Part shown: piece by piece, positions 9,010 to 16,377 of the stretch
Layout: every line of letters begins with the position of its first letter
Numbering within the stretch: position 1 is the stretch's first letter
Translations under genes and position numbers: made by a program
Notes under the pieces: model-generated
Database searches by the model: none
Told to the model about the DNA's origin: nothing
Seen by the model: the letters and a program-made list of their open reading frames with translations, nothing else
DNA from: Rhizobiales bacterium Ga0077548
GTDB lineage: Bacteria > Pseudomonadota > Alphaproteobacteria > Rhizobiales > Xanthobacteraceae
Direction: 5' to 3'
Assembly (NCBI GenBank): GCA_001464215.1
Contig: LNEZ01000011.1
Span: forward strand, 1-34,237
DNA: 34,237 bases

Positions 9010-10839
9010 GTGTCGGAACAGCTTGCGGTGGGTATGCCCTCGCCTTCTATGGCGGCGGGCGTTGCAATAACTCTCGGTCATGTGCATTCGGTAAGTGGCT
9101 CCCAGGCAACCGTAGGGCTGCTGGAGGCCGCAATGAGCGGCCCGAGCCGCGCCGACATCACGGTCGGCCGTTTTTTGAAGATTCAGACCGCCAAATCTCA
9201 GCTCGTCGGTGTCATCACCGAAGTCTCGATCCAGAATTCGCTTGCCGCGAACTACTGCGCGATTGCGCGCGTCGACCTCATGGGCGAGATCGTCGCAGCG
9301 GGTGGCTCCTCCGCTTTCCGCCGTGGTGTCGCCGCTTATCCGACCATTCGCGACGTGGCCTTGCCGCTCACGAACCGCGAGCTTCGCATTATTTTTGATG
9401 AAGCCGGCAACAACACGATCAGTATCGGCAGCCTCCAGCAAGATACGAGCGTCAACGCGCGAACCAATGTCGATGAAATGCTGAACAAGCATTTCGCGGT
9501 GCTGGGCTCGACCGGCGTCGGAAAATCCTCAGGCGTTGCACATATCCTCGACCAGACTATGAAGATTCGACCGAACCTGCGCATCTTCCTGCTCGATGCG
9601 CATAACGAGTATCACCGTTCCTTCGGCAACAAATCCGACGTGATGAACCCCGGCAATCTCCGCCTGCCGTTCTGGCTTTTCAATTTCGAAGAGATCGTGG
9701 ACGTGTTCTTCGCGGGCCGTCCTGGCCTGCAGGAAGAGACCGATATTCTTGCCGAACTGATCCCGGTCGCGAAGGCAAACTATAACCAGTATCGCAATGT
9801 CGCCGACCGCCCCGGCATCAAGCGCGCGGAAGCAAAGAATATCGGCTACACGGTCGATACGCCGGTGCCCTATCGCCTTGCCGACCTGCTCGCGATCATC
9901 GACGACCGCATGGGCAAGCTGGAGAACCGTTCGTCGCGCATGATCTACCAGCGCCTGATTACGCGGATCGAAACCGTGAGCAACGACCCGCGCTACGCCT
10001 TCATGTTCGAGCGCGCGAATGTCGGCGGCGATACCATGGCGGAATCGATCACCCAGTTGTTCCGGCTTCAGCCGGACGGCAAGACCATGACCATCATGCA
10101 GCTTGCCAGCTTCCCCTCGGAAGTCGTCGAGCCGGTGGTATCGGTGCTGACCCGCCTTGCCTTCGACTTCGGCCTCTGGAGCGACGGCGCGGTGCCGCTA
10201 CTTTTTGTCTGCGAGGAAGCTCATAAATATGCTTCCGCCGATCGCACCGCCGGCTTCGCGCCGACGCGGCGCGCCCTCGCGCGTATCGCCAAGGAAGGCC
10301 GCAAGCACGGCGTCTATCTTGGCCTCGTGACCCAGCGCCCGGCGGAACTGGACCCAACCATCATCTCCCAATGCGGCACGCTGTTCGCGATGCGGATGTC
10401 GAACGATCGCGATCAGGCGCTGCTACGCTCTGCGGTCGCAGACCACGGCGCCGACCTCTTCGATTTCGTACCCTCGCTCGGCACTCGCGAAGCGCTCGCG
10501 TTCGGGGCCGGCGTTCCGTTGCCTACGCGCCTGACGTTTCCCGCATTGCCGGCAACGGCAATTCCGAAGAGCGAATCCTTCGCGAGCAACCAGGGCATCA
10601 ACGCCGAAGCAATCGAGCAGGATTTCATTAGCGCGGTGATCGACCGCTGGCGCCGCGCCACGATGAGCCAGCACTCGCTACAAGACGAGCCGGTGCAGGC
10701 AAACTCGGCTACCGTCACGAATGTGGTAGATGCGCCGTCGTTACAGCCTGTTGCTACGCCGATTGATGCAACCCGGCTAAGCCTCCTGAAGAAGCCAATT
10801 ACGGCGCCGGCCGAGGATTCAGCATTCCTTCGCCGCTAA
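9010..10839 (+). CDS. HerA-type ATPase (DUF87), orphan
   Basis: A 609-aa hexameric-type DNA translocase/ATPase of the FtsK-HerA class. An N-terminal beta-barrel (HAS-like, roughly 10-125) precedes the ATPase core. Walker A is GSTGVGKSS (166-174), followed by the LLDAHNEY strand; Walker B is PLLFVCEEAHKY (396-407), and TQRP (about 441-444) is the sensor region. GTG 9010 is chosen because GGTGGAG lies 9 nt upstream; the frame is open back to GTG 8992, and ATG 9034 is also possible. No NurA nuclease or other partner is adjacent. It is convergent with the GGDEF-EAL gene. Role unknown, perhaps DNA repair or processing. Confidence 0.85.
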   Translation: MSEQLAVGMPSPSMAAGVAITLGHVHSVSGSQATVGLLEAAMSGPSRADITVGRFLKIQTAKSQLVGVITEVSIQNSLAANYCAIARVDLMGEIVAAGGSSAFRRGVAAYPTIRDVALPLTNRELRIIFDEAGNNTISIGSLQQDTSVNARTNVDEMLNKHFAVLGSTGVGKSSGVAHILDQTMKIRPNLRIFLLDAHNEYHRSFGNKSDVMNPGNLRLPFWLFNFEEIVDVFFAGRPGLQEETDILAELIPVAKANYNQYRNVADRPGIKRAEAKNIGYTVDTPVPYRLADLLAIIDDRMGKLENRSSRMIYQRLITRIETVSNDPRYAFMFERANVGGDTMAESITQLFRLQPDGKTMTIMQLASFPSEVVEPVVSVLTRLAFDFGLWSDGAVPLLFVCEEAHKYASADRTAGFAPTRRALARIAKEGRKHGVYLGLVTQRPAELDPTIISQCGTLFAMRMSNDRDQALLRSAVADHGADLFDFVPSLGTREALAFGAGVPLPTRLTFPALPATAIPKSESFASNQGINAEAIEQDFISAVIDRWRRATMSQHSLQDEPVQANSATVTNVVDAPSLQPVATPIDATRLSLLKKPITAPAEDSAFLRR

Positions 10840-10866
10840 CTTGCGCCAGGAATTGCCTAGCGTTTT
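10834..10866 (+). terminator. Weak candidate terminator after the HerA gene
   Basis: CGCTA (10834-10838) can pair with TAGCG (10858-10862), which is followed by TTTT. The loop is long and the stem only 5 bp, so this is tentative. It lies in the 41-bp gap between convergent genes. Confidence 0.25.
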
Positions 10867-10880
10867 GAGAGCTGCTTGCG

Positions 10881-13169
10881 TCAGCTGCCGCGTGCAGGTG
10901 CCATCAGCCTGCCGGTTGTCCGCTCCGGCGCACGAACGCGGGCTTCAGTCATGCGCTCTCCGAACTTCCCGCTGGTGCGAAGTTCGTCGAGATAAATCGG
11001 TTTCGAAAAGTAGAAACCCTGCGCGAGACGGATGCGGCTCGCGGTTTGCAGGTAAATCAATTCTTCTTTGGTCTCGACGCCCTCCGCGACCATGCTCATC
11101 TCTAAGGAGTGTGCGAGCGACTCGATCGCTTTCAGCACGCTCTGATTGCGGGGCCGTTCATGAATTCTAGAAATGAATGAACGATCGATCTTTATCTCGT
11201 CGGCTGTGATATCTGCGAGTGCGCTCAATGACGAGTAACCGGTGCCGAAATCGTCAATCGAGATCCGAACTCCACATTGACGCAAAGCCGGTAGCACTTC
11301 GGATTGGAATGTCCCGTTATCGACGATTGCGTCTTCGGTCAGTTCAACAATAAGCCGCTCGCCGCAACCGCTATCCTTAATCGTGCCCGCAAGCGCGGAC
11401 ATGAATGTCCGGTCGCTTGCCTGCTTGGCTCCGACATTGATGCTGACGCTGGTACCGCCGCCAAACGCCGCATCGAGGCGTTCCAGCGACATGATTGTCT
11501 CATTCAGCACGAAGTTCGTGATCGGATTGATCAGGCCGAGCTCGATGGCAAGGCTAATGAACTGTCCGGGCGGATGGATTTCGCCGTCGCTGTCGCGCCA
11601 GCGGATCAGCGTCTCGAAGCCTACGACGTCCTGGGTATGAATATCCACTTTGGGCTGGAAGGCGCAGACGAAGCGATGATCGCGGATTGCCAGACGCAAC
11701 CGCTGCTCTGCTTCCATGCGCGCAGCGATCGACTTGCCTAAACCATCGTCGAAATAGACCGCCTGTCCCTTGCTGCGAGTCTTCGCGCCATACATCGCGC
11801 CATCCGCGTTACGCCGCAGCGTCTCATAGTTCTTACCGTGCGCCGGGTAGAAGCTCACGCCGATCGAGCAAGAGCTGAAAATCTCGAAGCCCTCAAGATA
11901 AAATGGCTTCTTGATCTCGGCCAGCACCTGCTCGACGACCAACTCGACGGCTTCCTTGCCCGCATAACCGTCGAGGAGCAGTACAAACTCGTCACCGCTG
12001 ATGCGTGCCAGCATATCGCCCGATTGCAGCTTCGATTTTATGCGCTCGCTGATCTTGATAAGCAGCGCATCGCCGGTTGCGTGGCTGTAGTAATCGTTGA
12101 CGTGCTTGAAATTGTCGAGGTCGATGAACGCGACTGCAAAAGGCCGCGCGTTCGCACTCTGGATAATCGCGTCGGCATACTCCGCGATCCGCACGCGGTC
12201 CGGCAGACCCGTCAGCTTGTCGATATGCGCGCGCTCTGCAAGCCAGCGCTCCACTTCCTTGTGCTCGGTGATATCCACCGAACTCGAAATCAGAAGCTGG
12301 TTGTTGGTTATGTTCACCGGCGTGTGAGAGGTCAGCAAAATTCGCTCGCCATCTAGGTCCGGCACGCGGGTTTCGGCCATGATGGTCTTGCCGCCCGATA
12401 CAACGCTGCGCTCCCAGTTGCGGCGGCTGATCGCTTCCTGTTCGGACAGAAAATTCGCCGGCGAACTGCCAAGCAGCTTTTCCACGGAGACCGCGAGATC
12501 GGCCGCGGCCATGGCATTGGCAAGCACGAAACGGCCGTCGCTGTCCTGCACGGTCAGGCTGATCGGTAAGTGGTCGAGGATCACCTTCAAAAGCTGCGTG
12601 TCCTGCAACGCAAGCTGGGCAACAGGCAATCGGGGCTGGGCTGGTTCCTGATTTACTTTTGAGTTACCTGTAACCGTGCCATGGGTAAGTATGCTTGCCA
12701 GGCTAACGACCGAGCAGGCGCGCGCTATTGAAAGCAGTTCCGGTGCCACCAAGTGTTGCGGCAGGCAAAGCACGAGAACGGCAGTGCGGCCGCCAATGCC
12801 GACCGGTATCGTCAGGACATTCTCATCCAGCGCGGCTGCGTTTCCGATGGCGTGTTTGGTTTCGCCGGCACGGAACAGAGATACCTGGAGCAGGTCAACA
12901 AGCCTGCATTTTGAAACTAAGGGCAAGTTTTCCGATGGCGGGTCGGACGCAACCGCCTTGAGCGAGCCCTCGCCGTTCGCCAGCAGAACAGCGCGTTGAT
13001 ACGGGAATATGCTCTTGAGCGTGCTGAAGAGCGCCTCAACAGGAAGCGTTCCCTCGCTGATGTCCATCAGGGCCTTCAAGACAGGCGCAAGTGATGCCGG
13101 CAGCGGCCCTGCGAGCGTGGAATAGGGCACGCGATCATTTACGGCTGGAACGCTAACTGAAGCAGGCAC
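10881..13169 (-). CDS. GAF/PAS-GGDEF-EAL cyclic-di-GMP protein
   Basis: A 762-aa soluble signalling protein with no membrane segment. Domain order: a GAF-like region (about 30-160), PAS (about 190-302, ending SSSVDITEHKE), GGDEF (310-475) and EAL (485-735). The GGDEF loop reads SGDEF (391-395), and the inhibitory RxxD site just before it is missing (QSGD). The EAL motif reads ETLIRW (519-524), keeping the metal-binding Glu and the Arg; DDFGTGYSS (639-647), KIDRSF and EGVET (696-700) are intact. It is therefore probably an active phosphodiesterase with an uncertain cyclase. GTG start 13169 follows GAGGGG. A CtrA-type box lies about 95 bp upstream. Confidence 0.92.
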   Translation of the reverse strand: MPASVSVPAVNDRVPYSTLAGPLPASLAPVLKALMDISEGTLPVEALFSTLKSIFPYQRAVLLANGEGSLKAVASDPPSENLPLVSKCRLVDLLQVSLFRAGETKHAIGNAAALDENVLTIPVGIGGRTAVLVLCLPQHLVAPELLSIARACSVVSLASILTHGTVTGNSKVNQEPAQPRLPVAQLALQDTQLLKVILDHLPISLTVQDSDGRFVLANAMAAADLAVSVEKLLGSSPANFLSEQEAISRRNWERSVVSGGKTIMAETRVPDLDGERILLTSHTPVNITNNQLLISSSVDITEHKEVERWLAERAHIDKLTGLPDRVRIAEYADAIIQSANARPFAVAFIDLDNFKHVNDYYSHATGDALLIKISERIKSKLQSGDMLARISGDEFVLLLDGYAGKEAVELVVEQVLAEIKKPFYLEGFEIFSSCSIGVSFYPAHGKNYETLRRNADGAMYGAKTRSKGQAVYFDDGLGKSIAARMEAEQRLRLAIRDHRFVCAFQPKVDIHTQDVVGFETLIRWRDSDGEIHPPGQFISLAIELGLINPITNFVLNETIMSLERLDAAFGGGTSVSINVGAKQASDRTFMSALAGTIKDSGCGERLIVELTEDAIVDNGTFQSEVLPALRQCGVRISIDDFGTGYSSLSALADITADEIKIDRSFISRIHERPRNQSVLKAIESLAHSLEMSMVAEGVETKEELIYLQTASRIRLAQGFYFSKPIYLDELRTSGKFGERMTEARVRAPERTTGRLMAPARGS

Positions 13170-13261
13170 GGAATCCCCTCAACCCGTACTACGAGGGTAT
13201 CAGGTGTAGCGCCCAATTATTGGCAATGAGTTTCAAATGGGAACCGGCCGGCCAGCGCGCC

Positions 13262-13277
13262 TTAAGTTTTTGTTAAC
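13262..13277 (-). promoter_or_regulatory. CtrA-type binding box upstream of the GGDEF-EAL gene
   Basis: TTAAGTTTTTGTTAAC on the plus strand matches the full CtrA consensus TTAA-N7-TTAAC with exact spacing. It lies in the 119-bp gap between the PilZ gene stop and the GGDEF-EAL start, 93-108 bp before the GTG. CtrA is the cell-cycle master regulator of alphaproteobacteria and controls many motility and cyclic-di-GMP genes. Confidence 0.6.
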
Positions 13278-13288
13278 CGATTGACCGC

Positions 13289-13594
13289 TTACGGCGCAGG
13301 GCGCTTCCTGAAGAAACGGACGCCGACTTCATCCTCTTTCTGCCAGACTGCCTGACAGCGGCGGACCACACTAAGCTCTTCGCGAAGCACTTCCTCGCGT
13401 TCCGTGAAAGAGAGATAGAATTCGAGCGGGATTTCGATACCCGCCTCGGCCTCTTTCCTTTCGATCTTCAGGCGCGCGCCGGTATCAGACATATCTAGCA
13501 CAGTGCAGCCGCACAACACCGAGCGATCCCGCCGATAAATCGTCGCGGGATAGGAAAGGCGTTTTCGTTCGCTACCGCGTTTCGACCAAGCCAT
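13289..13594 (-). CDS. PilZ domain protein
   Basis: A small single-domain protein, 101 aa from ATG 13594 or 105 aa from TTG 13606; neither start has a clear ribosome site. Numbering from the longer form, the second PilZ motif is present as DMSDTG (38-43, D/NxSxxG). The first motif, normally RxxxR, reads RKRLS (14-18), so the second Arg is missing and cyclic-di-GMP binding is doubtful. The barrel continues through LKIER and ends VGVRFFRK. It follows the DUF2336 gene by 12-24 bp, on the same strand and probably in one transcript. Confidence 0.82.
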   Translation of the reverse strand: MAWSKRGSERKRLSYPATIYRRDRSVLCGCTVLDMSDTGARLKIERKEAEAGIEIPLEFYLSFTEREEVLREELSVVRRCQAVWQKEDEVGVRFFRKRPAP

Positions 13595-13618
13595 GCTGCA
13601 ATTCAAACGCGCTGAAGA

Positions 13619-14713
13619 TCAGCTCGCTTCCTTTCCGTGTTCCTGAATAAGCATGAACCGCATCGTTCGCTGCGCGGACGTCTGCGAGAGTGCAATGTAG
13701 GCCCTTCGCGCCTCATCAAGCTCATTCTCGGATATCGAGTAGTGCGCAAAGCGGGTTCGCAGAATAGTGCTTACGGTCGACCAGCTCAGTTTCGCGGCTT
13801 TACAGGCAACCAACAGGCCGTCGAAGTTCTGGTTCTTCATCACTCTATTGATCATGCTCGGCGCGGCGCCGCAGAATAGTGCGAGCGTTGCAATAGTCTC
13901 TTCGTGCCGGCGTTCGCTGACAAAGCCCAAGAGAATTTGCTCGTTCAGCTTTCCGTCCCGGTTCAGCCTTTTGACCAGATCTTCCGCGGAAGAGAAGTTG
14001 TAGGTTTTCGTGACCTCACGGCTGATCTCGGCAGCGATGCCGACCAACGCATCCTCGATCTGGGTGCGTCGCTCCGGTGGAGCGCCAGACAGAAGCTTGG
14101 TGCGGACAAGCTCGGTTGCCCGCTGCAAAAGCTGCCGCAGCAGCTGGATCGGAAGATCGAGACGGAAGCCGAGTTTCACTGCAAGCTGCGAATCCCGCTC
14201 ACCTTTGGTCACAAGCATCGTGAAAGCGGAGTTCGAGAACTGTGCGCCGACATTCTCCGCGAGACGATGCATCACTCTCGCGCTGCCGCGATCCACCAAC
14301 GCGTCGGTGATCGCCACTGACAGCCTGGCGCGTCCTGACATCGCAAGCAGATGATCATCGCTTTTGGTGCTTGCGATTTCGAGGAGATCGGCCTCGGTCA
14401 AACGCGGAGACTGCGTGATCACAGGCCCTGCAATCGCGATCCGGTCGTCAAACGCAAGCGTGCGGACGGTCTCGATTGGCGCATTCTGAACCGGCGCGAG
14501 CGAGTTGCTGAGCTGGGCCAGCGCTCTCGCTTCGATTCTGCCGACGAGATGGACAAGGACATCGTCGAATACGCTGACCTGCTCGTCGTTCAGACGGTCG
14601 GCATCGTCCAGAAAAAGGGAAGTAACACGGCGAAGGATATCAACCCGCTTCTCCGAGTTGCCGTTACTGACGGCGGATTCCAATTCTGCAATTAAGGACC
14701 ATGAGTTGTTCAT
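13619..14713 (-). CDS. DUF2336 domain protein
   Basis: A 364-aa protein starting MNNSWSLIAELESAVSNGN. It fits the DUF2336 family of alphaproteobacteria: helical repeat-like segments, a DADRLNDEQVSVFDDVLVHL helix near the start, then TVRTLAFDDRIAIAGPVI and LTEADLLEIA, features I recall from that family. No signal peptide or membrane helix is seen, so it should be cytosolic. The open frame continues 20 codons upstream, but ATG 14713 begins the conserved part. The family's biochemical role is not established; members are often found near PilZ or flagellar genes, as here. Confidence 0.82.
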   Translation of the reverse strand: MNNSWSLIAELESAVSNGNSEKRVDILRRVTSLFLDDADRLNDEQVSVFDDVLVHLVGRIEARALAQLSNSLAPVQNAPIETVRTLAFDDRIAIAGPVITQSPRLTEADLLEIASTKSDDHLLAMSGRARLSVAITDALVDRGSARVMHRLAENVGAQFSNSAFTMLVTKGERDSQLAVKLGFRLDLPIQLLRQLLQRATELVRTKLLSGAPPERRTQIEDALVGIAAEISREVTKTYNFSSAEDLVKRLNRDGKLNEQILLGFVSERRHEETIATLALFCGAAPSMINRVMKNQNFDGLLVACKAAKLSWSTVSTILRTRFAHYSISENELDEARRAYIALSQTSAQRTMRFMLIQEHGKEAS

Positions 14714-14851
14714 AGCCGAACACCATCGACGGTAATACGATAGGCATAAATTTGTTTTGGCCGTCTCGCGCAATAAGCGAGAACAGGCTTATTAGTTACG
14801 TATTGTTATGAGGTAAGGCCTAACGGGCCATTAAAGCTGCTGTGTGCCGGC

Positions 14852-14867
14852 AGTACCGCTCGGTACT
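14852..14867. repeat. Perfect inverted repeat AGTACCG-CT-CGGTACT
   Basis: Seven-base arms around a 2-bp spacer, in the 200-bp gap between the cysG stop and the DUF2336 start. There is no T-run after it on either strand, so it looks more like a protein-binding palindrome than a terminator. The rest of this gap has only short GC hairpins (for example GGCC-N5-GGCC at 14817-14829, and CTCGC with GCGAG near 14764-14780). Confidence 0.5.
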
Positions 14868-14913
14868 CCGCGCGAGCGCTGACCCGATGAGACCGCAATT
14901 CGTTACTCGCGGT

Positions 14914-16377
14914 TTAGGCACTCGCCCGAGCAGTAGAAATCTCAGCTTTCGAGTCACTCTCCAGCACTTGCCCCAGCAGGATGAGGAGCGGGCCTTGCCC
15001 TTCAATTTCCGGCAGGTTTTTAGAAAGTTCACCGAGCGTCGAGTGCAGCACAAGTTGCTCAGGCCGGGTCGCATTTCGGATGGCAATGGCGGGTGTACGC
15101 CGGTCGAGGCCCGCCGCTTCCGCGCGTATCGAGAACTCCGCATAGGTCCGGGAAGGCATATAAATCGCGGTCACCGCAGCCTTGTCGGCAATACTCATCC
15201 AATCGATGTTGTCCGGCAGCTTTCCGTCAGCGCCATGACCGGTGACATATTGCAGGCGGCGCGCGTGGAGCCGGTGCGTCAGCGAAATCTGAAGCCGGCT
15301 TGCAGCGCCTTGCGCCGCCGTAATCCCCGGCACGACTTCGGTATGGATTCCGGCCAAGCGGCAGGCTTCGAGTTCTTCGCCGGCCCGTCCGAAGATCATC
15401 GGATCGCCACCTTTGAGCCGCACGACCCGTTTTCCTTTCTTTGCCAGCGAAATCATGAGGCCGTTGATCTCGCTCTGTTTGCAGGCCGGGCCGCCGCCGG
15501 TTTTTCCGACCAGCATTTTCTTCGCTTCCCGCCGCGCGAAATCGAGCACGCCTGCCGAGACCAGATCGTCGATTAGAATGACATCGGCGGATTGCAGCGC
15601 GCGAACGGCACGCAATGTCAAAAGCTCGGGGTCACCCGGCCCGGCTCCTACCAGCGTGACCGATCCCTGCTCCACTTTCGCTCCTTCGCCATGCAATTCC
15701 GCAAGCAGCTTGCGATAGTCGGACTCTTCCGGCTGATGATCAGGCTCAGCGAGCGCGCGTGCCGTGAACAGCTGCCAGAAGCGGCGGCGGGCCGCGAAAC
15801 TCAAACCGGTTGCCGCTTGCAGAACACCGCGCCAGCGGCGGGCCGCTTCCGCCCAGCTCGCAAAGCCCATCGGTAGCATTGCTTCGAGCTTCGCGCGGAT
15901 GGCCTGCCCGAATACGGGTGCCGCACCATCCGTCGAAATTCCAATCACAAGCGGCGAGCGATTTACGATCGAGCCGAACGCGAAATCGCAAAAAGCAGGC
16001 TTGTCGATCACATTGACCGGAACACCGGCTGCCCGCGCGGCTGCAGTAAAAGCGGCCGACTCTTGGTCAGTTTTGAATGTGCCGACGGCAATGGCAGCAC
16101 CAAACAAGTCTTCGCTGCGCCAGTCGCGCTCGTGAACAGCAATGTTGTTTGCGAAGTCAGAATCCTGCACAAGTTCGCGCAGGTCGCCACCTGGCTTCGG
16201 TGCATAGACATCTACCTTTGCACCGGCCGCGGCGAGAAGCTCGATTTTCCATACCGCGCCTATGCCGTTAGCCGCGACTAATACCCGCTTGCCATCGAGT
16301 GCGAAGAACACCGGCAACCGGGCGAGCTTGCCCATGCGAGTGGGCTTTTCTTCAGACGGTTTGCGGAGCTCTGACAT
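14914..16377 (-). CDS. cysG: Siroheme synthase CysG (precorrin-2 dehydrogenase/ferrochelatase plus uroporphyrinogen-III methyltransferase)
   Basis: A 487-aa bifunctional enzyme that makes siroheme, the cofactor of the nitrite reductase in the same cluster. Residues about 20-215 are the dehydrogenase/ferrochelatase part. Its nucleotide-binding loop reads VLVAANGIGAVWK, with fewer glycines than the classical GGG form, and NVIDKPAFCDF carries the expected Asp. Residues 240-480 are the SAM methyltransferase: VGAGPGDPELL (243-253), RLKGGDP (320-326) and VVPGITAA. The start overlaps the end of the nitrate reductase gene by 26 nt, so the two are tightly coupled. It is the last gene of the nitrate cluster. 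Confidence 0.93.
   Translation of the reverse strand: MSELRKPSEEKPTRMGKLARLPVFFALDGKRVLVAANGIGAVWKIELLAAAGAKVDVYAPKPGGDLRELVQDSDFANNIAVHERDWRSEDLFGAAIAVGTFKTDQESAAFTAAARAAGVPVNVIDKPAFCDFAFGSIVNRSPLVIGISTDGAAPVFGQAIRAKLEAMLPMGFASWAEAARRWRGVLQAATGLSFAARRRFWQLFTARALAEPDHQPEESDYRKLLAELHGEGAKVEQGSVTLVGAGPGDPELLTLRAVRALQSADVILIDDLVSAGVLDFARREAKKMLVGKTGGGPACKQSEINGLMISLAKKGKRVVRLKGGDPMIFGRAGEELEACRLAGIHTEVVPGITAAQGAASRLQISLTHRLHARRLQYVTGHGADGKLPDNIDWMSIADKAAVTAIYMPSRTYAEFSIRAEAAGLDRRTPAIAIRNATRPEQLVLHSTLGELSKNLPEIEGQGPLLILLGQVLESDSKAEISTARASA

Noticed and set aside
8992-10839. HerA ATPase as part of a phage-defence system
   Set aside because: No nuclease, Sir2, DUF4297 or other partner gene adjacent; neighbours are an SDR operon and a GGDEF-EAL gene.
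10881-13169. GGDEF-EAL protein as the LapD receptor for the Lap system
   Set aside because: It has no membrane helices or periplasmic domain and lies about 18 kb away.
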